Origin: Bin52 sp965213935
GTDB lineage: Bacteria > Pseudomonadota > Alphaproteobacteria > Thalassobaculales > Thalassobaculaceae
Length of the DNA stretch: 64,000 bases
Assembly: GCA_965213935.1 (NCBI GenBank)
Contig: CBDCAO010000012.1
Coordinates: 1,922,001 to 1,986,000, forward strand
Reading direction: 5' to 3'
Shown here: piece by piece, positions 8,559 through 17,378 of the stretch
How the letters are laid out: each line of letters opens with the position of its first letter
How positions within the stretch are numbered: the first letter of the stretch is position 1
Program-made: the position numbers and the translations under genes
Notes under the pieces: model-generated
Told to the model about the DNA's origin: nothing
The model's database searches: none
What the model saw: only the letters and a program-made list of their open reading frames with translations

Positions 8559-9476
8559 TCAGGCCACCCTGATCCGCGGATCGAGCCAGGCGTTCAGCAT
8601 GTCGGCCAGCAGGGTCAGCAGGATGTAGAACACGCTGAGCACGAGCACGATCGCCTGCATCATCGGCAGGTCGGCGCGCTGGATCGATTCCCAGGCGAGG
8701 AAGCCGAGGCCGTTGATGGCGAAAATGGTCTCGATCACGATCGAGCCGCCGAGCATGAAGCCGAACTGCACCGCCGCGAGCGAGATCACCGGCAGGATCG
8801 CGTTGCGAAGCGCGTGCTTGAACAGCACCGTGACCGACCGCAGCCCCTTGGCGCGGGCGGTGCGGATGTAGTCGGCAGAAAGCACTTCGAGCATTCCCGC
8901 CCTGGTCAGGCGCATTGCCGCCGGCGTGATGTAGTAGCCAAGCGCGATCGAGGGCATGACGAAGTTGGCCCACGAGTCGCTGCCGGTGATCGGAAGCAGC
9001 CTCCAGACGATGCCGAACCACAGCATCAGCGTCAGGGCGAACCAGAAGCTCGGCATTGCCTGTCCGATCACGGCGATGGTGAGCGCGGTGCGGTCGATCA
9101 GGCTGTTCGGCCTGATTGCCGCAAGAACACCGAGCGGGATCGACAGGACCAGCGCGAACACCAGCGCGCACAGGCCGAGCATCATGGTGGTGGGCAGGCG
9201 TTCGAAGATGACCAGGGCCACCGGCTGCTTGAGGTAGTGCGACTGCCCGAAGTCGCCCTGCAGGGCCTTGAACAGCCAGTCACCGTACTGGACCAGGATC
9301 GGCCGGTCATACCCGTAGTAGGTGCGGATGGACTCGATGTCCTCTTCGGTCGCCGCCTCGCCCGCCAGCGCCACCGCCGGGTCGCCGGAAAGGTAGATCA
9401 TCGAAAACGTGATCAGCGAGACGGTGAGCGCCACCAGGACGGCAACGCCGAGTCGTCGAAGCAGGTAGGTAAACAT
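8559..9476 (-). CDS. Oligopeptide-type ABC transporter permease (DppB/OppB-like)
   Basis: A 305-residue membrane protein with the DppB start (LLRRLGVAVLVALTVSLITF, helix 1) and the periplasmic segment DRPILVQYGDWLFKALQGDFG. The EAA loop is TARAKGLRSVTVLFKHALRN, and the C-terminus is LADMLNAWLDPRIR. Its stop lies one base from the DppC-like start. A strong hairpin separates it from the upstream binding-protein gene, which would let the permease be made at a lower level than the binding protein. Confidence 0.92.
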   Translation of the reverse strand: MFTYLLRRLGVAVLVALTVSLITFSMIYLSGDPAVALAGEAATEEDIESIRTYYGYDRPILVQYGDWLFKALQGDFGQSHYLKQPVALVIFERLPTTMMLGLCALVFALVLSIPLGVLAAIRPNSLIDRTALTIAVIGQAMPSFWFALTLMLWFGIVWRLLPITGSDSWANFVMPSIALGYYITPAAMRLTRAGMLEVLSADYIRTARAKGLRSVTVLFKHALRNAILPVISLAAVQFGFMLGGSIVIETIFAINGLGFLAWESIQRADLPMMQAIVLVLSVFYILLTLLADMLNAWLDPRIRVA

Positions 9477-9515
9477 CGACCCCCGGTCCGGACGTGGTCC
9501 GTAGGCAGGAAAGGG

Positions 9516-9538
9516 CCCCGCCGGCCGGGCCGGCGGGG
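9516..9538 (-). terminator. Intercistronic GC-rich stem-loop between binding-protein and permease genes
   Basis: Ten-base perfect arms (ccccgccggc and gccggcgggg) enclose a three-base loop. On the minus strand the stem is followed by only a short T stretch (CCCTTTCC). It sits between the stop of the binding-protein gene and the start of the DppB-like gene. Such hairpins commonly act as partial terminators or protect the upstream mRNA, raising binding protein over permease. Which applies here cannot be told. Confidence 0.6.
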
Positions 9539-9545
9539 CGGTACG

Positions 9546-11081
9546 CTACTTCCACTTGGCCGCGTAGAAACGCGGGATCTCGTCGGACGTGGTCTGGAAG
9601 TCCAGGTCCTTCGCGTAGACGTAGTACTTGGCGTAGGTAAACATCGGCAGCCAGTACAGTTCGCCCGAGATCCGCTCCAGCGCCTTCTTGTACGCCGCCT
9701 CACGGTCCGCCGGGTTGGTGCTGCTGTCACCCTCGGCGACCCAGGCCACCACCTCGGGATCCTTCGCCGGGTCGTCACGGCCACCGGAGAAGAAGTGGCT
9801 CGTGATCGCCGAGACGTCCGGGATCGAGCTCGAGCCCCACGTCATGTGGTTGATCGGGGTCTGGCCCTCCCAGACCAGGTCGCGAAGCGCGCGGTACTGC
9901 AGGTAGGTCAGCTTGGCCTCGATTCCGACCTTCCTCAGGTCGCCGATCACGGCTTCCGTGTATTCCCGCTGGCGATAGGCGTAGATGTCGAACTCGAACC
10001 CGTCCGGATGTCCCGCCTCAGCGAGCAACGCCTTGGCCTTTTCCGGATCGTAGTCCCACCTCGGCACGTCCTGGGTGCAGCCGAACTGGTCAGGATGGCA
10101 CGCGGAGTGGATCACGACCGATGCCGGGCCGACCAGGTTACGGGTGATCGACTCGCGGTCGATGGCATGGGCAACCGCGGCGCGGATGCGCTTGTCGGTA
10201 AAGAAGGTCTGTCCGCTGTCACCGTCGACGTCAAACGCCAGGTACGAGACCCGCATGGTCTTCGCGTTCTCCACCGTGACCTGGCCGGACTCTTCCAGCC
10301 GTTCGGCCTGGTCCTTCGGAACGTCCCACATCCAGTCGAGTCCGCCGGTCAGCATCTCGGCGATCTGCGTGTTCATCTCCTTGATGGTGCGGAACCGGAT
10401 ATTGCCGATGGACGGCTGGCCCTTCGGCGAGCCCTGCATGTAAGCATCGTTCCTTTCCCACAGCACGTATTCGCCGGCCTTGACCTCGACGAAGCGGTAC
10501 GGGCCGGTGCCGACGGCCCGCACGGCGCCGTAGTCCTTCTTGCCGTCCGCTGCCGCAGGTGCACTGTCATAGTGGCCTTCCGGCACGATGAAGACGGCGT
10601 TCGACAGGTAGGCGAGCGCGGCCGGGAACGGATTGGCGAGGTGGATGCGGACCTTGTGCGGTCCGAGCGCCTCGGCACTCTTCATCCAGCTTACGTTCTT
10701 TGGCGTGAGCACGCCGCTGTCGGGCGAGGAGACATGGTTGATGGTGTAGACCACGTCCTCGGCGCCAAAGCTGCTGCCGTCGTGAAACACCACACCCTCG
10801 CGCAGGTCGAGATCCATGGTCAGGTTGTCGACCCAGGTCCATGAAGTCGCCAGCAGCGGCTTGTAGTCGCCGGTGTCCAGGTCGCGGAACAGCAGGGCGT
10901 CCCAGCCGAGATGGCCCATGACCACGAGTTCACGAGTGTTGTTGTAGTAGGGATCGACGACCGCAACCTCGCGGTCGGTCGCCCAGTTCAGGGTATCGTC
11001 CGACTTGCCCGCGTGCGCCGGGCCGAACCAGATACTGGCGCCCATGGCACACGCAGCGGCAAACAGGATCTGTCTTCTCAT
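9546..11081 (-). CDS. ABC transporter periplasmic substrate-binding protein (SBP_bac_5, DppA-like)
   Basis: A 511-residue extracytoplasmic binding protein. The signal peptide (MRRQ, hydrophobic core, cut likely after AHA at about residue 24) is clear. Family patterns are DTLNWATDREVAVVDPYYNN, LATSWTWVDNLTMDLDLREGVVFHDG and RIRAAVAHAIDRESI. An AGGAGG ribosome site precedes the ATG. It heads the minus-strand operon that continues through permeases, ATPases, M20 peptidase, TusA-like, SRPBCC and phnA. The ligand is unknown: peptides, opines, glutathione or a phosphonate conjugate are all possible for this family. Confidence 0.93.
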   Translation of the reverse strand: MRRQILFAAACAMGASIWFGPAHAGKSDDTLNWATDREVAVVDPYYNNTRELVVMGHLGWDALLFRDLDTGDYKPLLATSWTWVDNLTMDLDLREGVVFHDGSSFGAEDVVYTINHVSSPDSGVLTPKNVSWMKSAEALGPHKVRIHLANPFPAALAYLSNAVFIVPEGHYDSAPAAADGKKDYGAVRAVGTGPYRFVEVKAGEYVLWERNDAYMQGSPKGQPSIGNIRFRTIKEMNTQIAEMLTGGLDWMWDVPKDQAERLEESGQVTVENAKTMRVSYLAFDVDGDSGQTFFTDKRIRAAVAHAIDRESITRNLVGPASVVIHSACHPDQFGCTQDVPRWDYDPEKAKALLAEAGHPDGFEFDIYAYRQREYTEAVIGDLRKVGIEAKLTYLQYRALRDLVWEGQTPINHMTWGSSSIPDVSAITSHFFSGGRDDPAKDPEVVAWVAEGDSSTNPADREAAYKKALERISGELYWLPMFTYAKYYVYAKDLDFQTTSDEIPRFYAAKWK

Positions 11082-11286
11082 GCCGTCTGTCCTCCTCGTC
11101 TCGGGTTCCGGTCAGCCTGCGCCGGGCATGCTGTCGGTCGGTGCCGCACCTTAACCCAAAGCCGCCCGTTGCATACAGGAAATGCTCGGTAACCAGCCGG
11201 CCCGCCGCGTCGACACGGGCCGTGAAGACCGCTACCTTCGCCCAACCGAAGGGAGAACACACCGCCGGGTCGGGGAGGAGCACGCC

Positions 11287-12084
11287 ATGGAGCTGTTGCG
11301 GCGAATGGGCGCGACAACCTGTCTTGCCATGGTGCTTGCCGGCAACGTCACGGCGGCGCCGATGCCCCCGCCCGGGGAATTGGGCGGGATCATGGGCATC
11401 CCGGCGCTGGAGGTGACGGTGCTGGAGCCGCACCTGTTCGGGAACGGCGGCGACGCCACCACGCGCTACCTCGCCTACCCGGCCCCCGATGTTCTGGCAG
11501 CGCTGTTCGGGGCAGGGTGGCGCCAGGGGACCGAGGCCGTCGAGTTCCAGGCCCTGGACGGGTATGTCGCACGGATCGGGATCGAGCGGTTCGACGCCAA
11601 CGCGGCATTCCTGGCGTTTGCGCGCGCCGACGGCGCGCCGTTTACCGTCGACAACCTGGGCCAGAACGAGACCGATGTCCCGCTCGGGCCCTACTACCTG
11701 ATATGGGACAACATCGCCAATCCGGAACTGGTGCGCGCCGGGGCCTCGGCCTGGCCCTACCAGGTTGCGGAGATTGCGCCGGTGCGCCGTGCCGACACCC
11801 TGCCCCTTCTTCCGGGACTCGAGCGGGCCGCCGCACTGACGCGCGAGAAGTGCCTGGTCTGCCACCGGCTGAACGGGATCGGCGGCACCAAGGCCGAGGG
11901 CAACCTCGCCCGGATAGTCAAGGCCTGGGACAAGGAGGACTTCATGGCCCTGGTGCTGACACCGGCGGCGCAACGCGAGGGTTCGACCATGCCAGCCCTG
12001 ACGGAAACGCTGCCGGAAGCCGAACGCCGCGCCATTGCCAACGCCATCTTCAGCTATCTCGTCGCGGTTCCGGTCACGCCCTGA
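11287..12084 (+). CDS. Periplasmic c-type cytochrome with an N-terminal domain of uncertain type
   Basis: A 265-residue exported protein. Residues 1-24 look like a signal peptide ending around VTAAP. The C-terminal part is a mono-heme cytochrome c domain: CLVCH with haem-linking Cys189 and Cys192, His193 as proximal ligand, and Met235 in STMPAL as the likely distal ligand. The middle region (about residues 30-170; FQALDGYVARI, PLGPYYLIWDNI, WPYQV) resembles the fold seen in small molybdopterin-oxidoreductase-like domains, but I cannot confirm that. The ATG follows a GGAGG site. It stands alone between two opposite-strand units, so its electron partner is unknown. Confidence 0.8.
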   Translation: MELLRRMGATTCLAMVLAGNVTAAPMPPPGELGGIMGIPALEVTVLEPHLFGNGGDATTRYLAYPAPDVLAALFGAGWRQGTEAVEFQALDGYVARIGIERFDANAAFLAFARADGAPFTVDNLGQNETDVPLGPYYLIWDNIANPELVRAGASAWPYQVAEIAPVRRADTLPLLPGLERAAALTREKCLVCHRLNGIGGTKAEGNLARIVKAWDKEDFMALVLTPAAQREGSTMPALTETLPEAERRAIANAIFSYLVAVPVTP

Positions 12085-12128
12085 GCATCGGGCCGGGCCG
12101 GCATCCGGCGCGATGGCGCCCGAGTCCG

Positions 12129-12148
12129 GCGTAACACCGGCGTTACGC
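12129..12148. terminator. Stem-loop between convergent genes
   Basis: Seven-base arms (gcgtaac and gttacgc) with a six-base loop lie between the cytochrome stop and the opposite-strand hydrolase stop. The position suits a bidirectional terminator, but there is no T-run on either side. Confidence 0.4.
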
Positions 12149-12160
12149 GACCTCACGAGA

Positions 12161-13006
12161 TCAGATCACGGCCGGGCTCGCTGACGGGCGGCCACGATGC
12201 CGGTCGAGAAACTCCACAACCAGCCTGTTGAAGGCATCTGACTGTTCGATGTTGACCAGATGGCCGGTGTCCGGCAGCAGCACGAATTCCGACCCGGGGA
12301 TTTCGGCATGCATCCGGTAGCCGAATTGCGGGCGGGCGAGCGTGTCGGCTTCGCCGAACAGCAACAGTGTCGGGCAGGCGATGTCCGCAAGCACGACAGG
12401 CTGGTCATGTGCGGCCGTCGCCTCGATGGTCTTGATGTAGCTTTCGGGATGGACCGCCGAGATCGAGGCGACCAGTTCGGCGTACTGTTCCGGCCCCGCA
12501 TTCGGACCGAGGAGCGTGCGCGCAACACCAGGCGCCATCTCCCGCGGGGACCTGCCCTCGAGAAGCGGCTGCTTTCTCAGGCGGACGAATTCCTCTCGAT
12601 CTTCCCGCGAAACCGTGCGCGAAAACCCCGGCATGGTCGCACACAGTGTCAGGGTCAGGATCCGTTCGGCGTGCCGCGCATGGAAGTCCTGCAGGATGCG
12701 CCCGCCCATCGACAGGCCGACGAAATGTGCCTGATCGACATGGAGATGATCGAGAAACCGGGCCAGGTCGGCGCTGAATTCGGAAAACTCCAGCGGACCA
12801 TCGTAGTCCTGCGAGGCGCCGTAACCCCGGGCGTCCCAGGCGATCGCGCGAAACCCGGCCCGGGCCAGCACCGGCAGCTGCCGTCGCCAGTTGGTCCTGT
12901 TTCCGCCAATTCCATGCAGGAAGATCACGGTTTCCCCGTCGCCGATCGTGTCGTAGGCCAGTGCCGGCTGTCCGGGTGCGCGGAACGTACGGGTCCTCAG
13001 GGTCAT
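12161..13006 (-). CDS. Alpha/beta-fold hydrolase (3-oxoadipate enol-lactonase-like)
   Basis: A 281-residue single-domain hydrolase. HGIGG (31-35) forms the oxyanion turn, the nucleophile is Ser99 in GLSMGG, the acid is the Asp of GEADTLA, and the base is the His of DTGHLVN. The pattern resembles PcaD-type enol-lactonases and related esterases, but no protocatechuate genes are nearby, so the substrate is open. Start MTLRTRTF is chosen by family alignment; an in-frame ATG three codons upstream is equally possible. It ends convergently with the cytochrome gene. Confidence 0.85.
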   Translation of the reverse strand: MTLRTRTFRAPGQPALAYDTIGDGETVIFLHGIGGNRTNWRRQLPVLARAGFRAIAWDARGYGASQDYDGPLEFSEFSADLARFLDHLHVDQAHFVGLSMGGRILQDFHARHAERILTLTLCATMPGFSRTVSREDREEFVRLRKQPLLEGRSPREMAPGVARTLLGPNAGPEQYAELVASISAVHPESYIKTIEATAAHDQPVVLADIACPTLLLFGEADTLARPQFGYRMHAEIPGSEFVLLPDTGHLVNIEQSDAFNRLVVEFLDRHRGRPSASPAVI

Positions 13007-13266
13007 GTCGATCATCCGATGCGGCGTGGAGCGGCGGATCATCACGCGTGAGCGAGGGCGGGCCGGCGTGTCGCATTCCACTCGCGAGCAGCCTCCTGAT
13101 CGTCCCCCGGCCTGTCACGGTCTGCCCGCGCCAGGAAGGAACGTTTCCGGAGGGCTCCGGCCATCTGCGGAGCCGCTTCCACATTTGCAACCGTACGAAC
13201 AGATTTAACAGGATTTCGGGATCACTGCTGCAGCACCGTGTCCCGCCCGGTCAGCGTCTTCCCGAT

Positions 13267-13896
13267 TCAGACTCCGGCGGCGCCCAGTCCGCCGGCAGAC
13301 GCGATGAACGTGACTACGTCGGCGACCCCCTCGCCGGTCTTGAGGTTGGTGAAGACCCAGGGGCGGCCGGTGCGCATCCGTTCGGTATCGGCGCGCATGA
13401 CATCGAGATCGGCGCCGACGAGCGGAGCGAGGTCGATCTTGTTGATGACCAGCAGGTCGGACCGCGTGATCCCCGGCCCGCCCTTGCGCGGGATTTTCTC
13501 GCCCGCCGCCACGTCGATCACGTAGACGGTGATGTCAGCGAGTTCCGGACTGAAGGTGGCCGCAAGATTGTCGCCGCCCGACTCGATCAGGCACAATTCG
13601 GCCGACGGGAAACGGGCGCGCATGTCCGCGATCGCAGACAGGTTGATCGAGGCGTCCTCGCGGATGGCGGTGTGCGGACAGCCTCCCGTCTCCACCCCCT
13701 CGATCCGCTCCGCCGGAAGGGCGCCCGACTCGGTCAGGATGCGCTGGTCTTCCCGGGTATAGATATCGTTGGTGATGACGAACAGCTCGTGGCGGTCGCG
13801 CAGCCTCCTGCACAGGGCCTCGGCCAGTGCGGTCTTGCCCGAGCCGACCGGCCCGCCGATCCCGACCCTCAAGGGCCCGTTGAGTGCCTGTGTCAT
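13267..13896 (-). CDS. ureG: Urease accessory GTPase UreG
   Basis: A 209-residue SIMIBI-class GTPase that powers nickel delivery to urease. The P-loop GPVGSGKT is at residues 15-22. The metal-binding Cys-Pro-His motif is in GGCPHTAIRED, with ESGGDN and the guanine-specificity NKID following. The ATG overlaps the ureF stop as ATGA. It is the last gene of the urease operon and ends about 260 bp before the start of the next minus-strand gene. Confidence 0.97.
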   Translation of the reverse strand: MTQALNGPLRVGIGGPVGSGKTALAEALCRRLRDRHELFVITNDIYTREDQRILTESGALPAERIEGVETGGCPHTAIREDASINLSAIADMRARFPSAELCLIESGGDNLAATFSPELADITVYVIDVAAGEKIPRKGGPGITRSDLLVINKIDLAPLVGADLDVMRADTERMRTGRPWVFTNLKTGEGVADVVTFIASAGGLGAAGV

Positions 13897-14570
13897 GAGC
13901 GGAAGATCCTCGAATACTGGGTTTCGTGGTGTATGGAGAAGATTTCGGCGGCGGGCGCGGCAGTGCCAAGTTCTTCCAGCGACACCGCCTCGGCACGGTC
14001 CGCAGCATGCAGGATCGCCTGTTCCAGACCGGACGTGATCCTCTGCCCGTCGGTCTGGCCGAGCGGTACCAGTCGGACGCCGGCAGACAGGATCATGGCG
14101 GCGAACGCGTGCAGATAGCAGGCGAGCGCCGGTTTCAGGTTGATGCCGTGGACCGAGGTCGCGAACCCGGCAGCGACCGCAAGCGGCGGACGGTCCCGCA
14201 GGCACCCCGAGAGCGCGTCGAGCGCCGGATGCGGCCACGCGGCCCGCAGCGTGGTCAGGAAGGCCTCGCCCTGCAGCTCCGATTCCTGTGCGCGCTCGGC
14301 GGTGCCGGTCCAGGCGCGCGCCTCCTCGGCAAGCGCGGCACCCCTGACCGTGTCGGGCGCCGAGCGGTGTGCGGCGGCAAGGAACACGCCGTCGACCTGG
14401 CCCGTGCCGCGCAGCAGCAGCCACTCCGTCCAGTCGGCAAGACTGTGCCGGTCGCGAACCGCACCCGCCTCGATCGCCGCTTCGAGACCATGGCTGTAGG
14501 CGTAGGCTCCGACCGGGAAAGCGGGCGAGAACCAGGCCTGGAGCCTCAGGAGATCGCCGGGCCGGGTCAC
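13893..14570 (-). CDS. ureF: Urease accessory protein UreF
   Basis: A 225-residue all-helical accessory protein. The UreF N-terminus is evident (LLRLQAWFSPAFPVGAYAYSHGLE), as is the C-terminal LVPLGQTDGQRI. UreF bridges UreD and UreG in the complex that assembles the nickel centre and gates UreG GTP hydrolysis. It overlaps ureE upstream and ureG downstream by four bases each. Confidence 0.96.
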   Translation of the reverse strand: MTRPGDLLRLQAWFSPAFPVGAYAYSHGLEAAIEAGAVRDRHSLADWTEWLLLRGTGQVDGVFLAAAHRSAPDTVRGAALAEEARAWTGTAERAQESELQGEAFLTTLRAAWPHPALDALSGCLRDRPPLAVAAGFATSVHGINLKPALACYLHAFAAMILSAGVRLVPLGQTDGQRITSGLEQAILHAADRAEAVSLEELGTAAPAAEIFSIHHETQYSRIFRS

Positions 14571-15025
14571 GGGTGATCATGTCCGTGCGCATGGCGGGCA
14601 TAGGCGCCGCCCTCGGGCTGGAACGGCTCGACGGCCTCGGTCACCGTGGCGCCGAGGGCGCGCAGCATCTGCGCCAGCACGTGGTCCGGACGAATCAGCG
14701 TGGCGTCCGGGCGAATGTCAGCAGGCGTATGTCTGTTGCCGAGATGCCACGCGAGACGGGCCGCCAGCACCGGCGTCGCGGCGGTGATCCGCAACACCGG
14801 CTCGGGCCGGGCGGCGACCTCGATCCAGTCGCCGGTGGTGCAGCGCAGCCCGTCCCCTCCGGCCATTGCCACCGCCTCGGGCAAGTCAAGCAGAACCGGT
14901 TCGCCCGCCGTCGTCTCCAGCCTGAACCGGCGGCGGTGCCGGTCGTCGAAGACAAGGCTGACGCACCCGACCGCGTCGCACCGCGGCCAGTGCCCCCGGG
15001 GGCGGTGTTCGATGGCGCACCACAT
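14567..15025 (-). CDS. ureE: Urease nickel metallochaperone UreE
   Basis: A 152-residue nickel chaperone. The N-terminal beta domain contains RLETTAGEPVLLDLPEAV, and the C-terminal ferredoxin-like domain contains LAWHLGNRHTPADI with the conserved His. The tail YARHAHGHDHP is histidine-rich, as usual for nickel binding. Its ATG lies four bases after the ureC stop. Confidence 0.95.
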   Translation of the reverse strand: MWCAIEHRPRGHWPRCDAVGCVSLVFDDRHRRRFRLETTAGEPVLLDLPEAVAMAGGDGLRCTTGDWIEVAARPEPVLRITAATPVLAARLAWHLGNRHTPADIRPDATLIRPDHVLAQMLRALGATVTEAVEPFQPEGGAYARHAHGHDHP

Positions 15026-15029
15026 CGGC

Positions 15030-16727
15030 CTAGAACAGGAAATAGCGCTGCGCCATGGACAGCACCTCCGCCGGTTCGCAGGTGAGCAGTGCGCCGTCCG
15101 CGCGCACCTCGTAGGTTTCCGGATCGATCGAGATGTCGGGCGTGAGCGCGTTCAGGACCATGTCCGCCTTGCCGACGGTCCGGGTCCGCCGGACCGGCAC
15201 CAGCCGCCGGGCGGTATCGAGACCCGCGTCGAGCCCGGCCTCGCTGACGAAGGTGACCGAGGTTGCCGGCCGCGCCTGTCCGAATCCGGCGAACATCGTC
15301 CGGTAGTGCTCGGGCTGCGGCGTCGGAATGGAGGCGTTGGGATCTCCCATGACGGCGGCGGCGATCACGCCCCCCTTCAGGACAAGGTCCGGCTTGACGC
15401 CGAAGAAGGCCGGCGTCCAGATGACGAGATCCGCGAGCTTGCCCGCTTCGATCGAACCGACGTGGTCCGCAATGCCATGCGCGATGGCGGGATTGATCGT
15501 GTACTTGGCGATGTAGCGCCTGGCGCGCAGATTGTCGTTTTCTCCCGTCTCGCCCTCCAGCCGGCCGAACTGTCGCTTCATCTTGTCGGCCGTCTGCCAG
15601 GTGCGGATCACGACCTCGCCGACACGGCCCATCGCCTGGCTGTCGGACGCGATGATCGAGAACGCCCCCATGTCGTGCAGGATGTCCTCGGCGGCGATGG
15701 TCTCCCTGCGGATGCGACTTTCCGCGAAGGCCACGTCCTCGGCGATGCGCGGATCCAGGTGATGGCAGACCATCAGCATGTCGAGATGTTCGTCGAGCGT
15801 GTTGACGGTGTACGGACGCGTCGGATTGGTCGAGGACGGCAGCACGTTGGCCAGCCCGCAGACCTTCATGATGTCCGGCGCATGACCGCCGCCCGCCCCT
15901 TCGGTGTGGAAGGCGTGGACGGTCCGCTCCCTGAAGGCGGCGATCGTGTGTTCGACGAACCCGGACTCGTTCAGCGTGTCGGTATGGATCATCACCTGCA
16001 CGTCCATCGCCTCCGCCACTCCGAGGCAGGTGTCGATGGCGGTCGGGGTCGTGCCCCAGTCCTCGTGCAGCTTGAGCGCGCAGGCGCCCGCGCGCACCTG
16101 CTCCTCGAGTGCGGCCGGAAGGCTGGCGTTGCCCTTGCCGGCGAAGCCCAGGTTCATGCTGAAACCGTCGGCGGCCTCGATCATCCTGTGCAGGTGCCAG
16201 GGACCCGGCGTGCAGGTCGTCGCGTTGGTCCCGGTGGCGGGGCCGGTGCCACCGCCGATCATGGTGGTGATGCCCGAGGACAGCGCCTCCTCTATCTGCT
16301 GCGGGCAGATGAAGTGGATGTGGCAGTCGCACCCGCCCGCGGTCACGATCTTGCCCTCGCCGGCGACGATTTCGGTGCCGGGACCGATGACAATGTCCAC
16401 GCCGTCCTGGATATCCGGATTGCCCGACTTGCCGACGGCGAGAATGCGCCCGTCGCGGATGCCGATGTCCGCCTTGATGATACCCCGGTGGCAGAGGATC
16501 AGCGCGTTGGTCACCACCGTGTCAGCGGCACCCTGCGCGCGCGTGACCTGGGACTGGCCCATGCCGTCGCGAATGACCTTGCCGCCGCCGAACTTCACCT
16601 CGTCGCCATGGATCGTGAAGTCGCGCTCGACCTCGATGAAGAGCTCGGTATCGGCGAGGCGGACCCGGTCGCCCACGGTCGGGCCGAACATGTCCGCATA
16701 GATCCGGCGCGGGATCGCATGAACCAT
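15030..16727 (-). CDS. ureC: Urease alpha (catalytic) subunit
   Basis: A 565-residue amidohydrolase that splits urea into ammonia and carbamate. Nickel ligands are recognisable: the HIH pair in CDCHIHFICP, the carbamylated Lys in ALKLHEDWG, His in VMIHTDTLNE and FHTEGAGGGHAPD (which also carries the flap region), and Asp in ASDSQAMGR. Length and all blocks are complete, and the C-terminus RYFLF is typical. It is in a tight row with ureB one base away. Confidence 0.98.
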   Translation of the reverse strand: MVHAIPRRIYADMFGPTVGDRVRLADTELFIEVERDFTIHGDEVKFGGGKVIRDGMGQSQVTRAQGAADTVVTNALILCHRGIIKADIGIRDGRILAVGKSGNPDIQDGVDIVIGPGTEIVAGEGKIVTAGGCDCHIHFICPQQIEEALSSGITTMIGGGTGPATGTNATTCTPGPWHLHRMIEAADGFSMNLGFAGKGNASLPAALEEQVRAGACALKLHEDWGTTPTAIDTCLGVAEAMDVQVMIHTDTLNESGFVEHTIAAFRERTVHAFHTEGAGGGHAPDIMKVCGLANVLPSSTNPTRPYTVNTLDEHLDMLMVCHHLDPRIAEDVAFAESRIRRETIAAEDILHDMGAFSIIASDSQAMGRVGEVVIRTWQTADKMKRQFGRLEGETGENDNLRARRYIAKYTINPAIAHGIADHVGSIEAGKLADLVIWTPAFFGVKPDLVLKGGVIAAAVMGDPNASIPTPQPEHYRTMFAGFGQARPATSVTFVSEAGLDAGLDTARRLVPVRRTRTVGKADMVLNALTPDISIDPETYEVRADGALLTCEPAEVLSMAQRYFLF

Positions 16728-16728
16728 C

Positions 16729-17046
16729 TCACCCGTCCCGGTCGAGCGCGCCCATGACCTGGCCGTTGAAGCCGACGGCGCGCCGGTTGCCCCGGTAGGG
16801 GACCAGAACCACCGTGCGTGTCTGGCCCGGCTCGAACCGCATCGCGGTCCCCGCCGGCAAATCGAGCCGCAACCCCCGCGCCTGCTCGCGCGGAAACGTC
16901 AGCTCCGGATTGACCTCGAAGAAATGGAAGTGGCTGCCGACCTGAATGGGCCGGTCGCCGCTGTTCGCGACCTCGATCCGTGTGGTCGCGAGGTTCCGGT
17001 TGAGCAGGATCTCGCCCTCGGCGGTCAGGATTTCTCCCGGAATCAT
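16729..17046 (-). CDS. ureB: Urease beta subunit
   Basis: A 105-residue structural subunit with the start MIPGEILTAEGEILLN and the core GDRPIQVGSHFHFFEVN, both diagnostic. GFNGQVMGALD closes the C-terminus. It assembles with UreA and UreC into the (ABC)3 urease. The three subunits are separate genes, as in most proteobacteria, not fused as in Helicobacter. Confidence 0.97.
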   Translation of the reverse strand: MIPGEILTAEGEILLNRNLATTRIEVANSGDRPIQVGSHFHFFEVNPELTFPREQARGLRLDLPAGTAMRFEPGQTRTVVLVPYRGNRRAVGFNGQVMGALDRDG

Positions 17047-17057
17047 CGTTTTTCTCC

Positions 17058-17360
17058 TCAGCGGATCGGATTGTGGACGGTGACGAGTTTCACCCCGTCG
17101 GGAAAGGTCGCCTCCACCTGCACGTCATGGATCATCTCGGGCACGCCATCCATGACCTGATCGCGCGAGACCACATGCGCGCCCGTTTCCATCAGTTCGG
17201 CGACCCGCCGCCCGTCCCGCGCACCCTCGACCACGAAGTCCGAGATCAGCGCCACGGCTTCGGGATGGTTGAGCCTGACGCCGCGCTCCAGCCGCCTGCG
17301 GGCGACCACGGCGGCCATGGCGATCAGCAGCTTGTCCTTCTCGCGCGGTGTCAGCCGCAT
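17058..17360 (-). CDS. ureA: Urease gamma subunit
   Basis: A 100-residue subunit with the standard sequence MRLTPREKDKLLIAMAA, NHPEAVALISDFVVEGARDG and VQVEATFPDGVKLVTVHNPI. A GGAGGAG ribosome site stands just before the ATG. It is the first structural urease gene after the ureD chaperone. Confidence 0.97.
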   Translation of the reverse strand: MRLTPREKDKLLIAMAAVVARRRLERGVRLNHPEAVALISDFVVEGARDGRRVAELMETGAHVVSRDQVMDGVPEMIHDVQVEATFPDGVKLVTVHNPIR

Positions 17361-17378
17361 GAGGCTCCTCCTTCCGCT

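Noticed and set aside
8433..10844. An 803-codon plus-strand open frame
   Set aside because: It is antisense to the DppA/DppB/DppC genes, has Arg/His/Asp/Gly-rich composition with no domain pattern, and arises from the high third-position GC of the real genes.
14646..16757. A ~700-codon plus-strand frame across the urease genes
   Set aside because: It lies antisense to ureC and ureE, whose motifs are complete; no recognisable protein pattern in the antisense reading.
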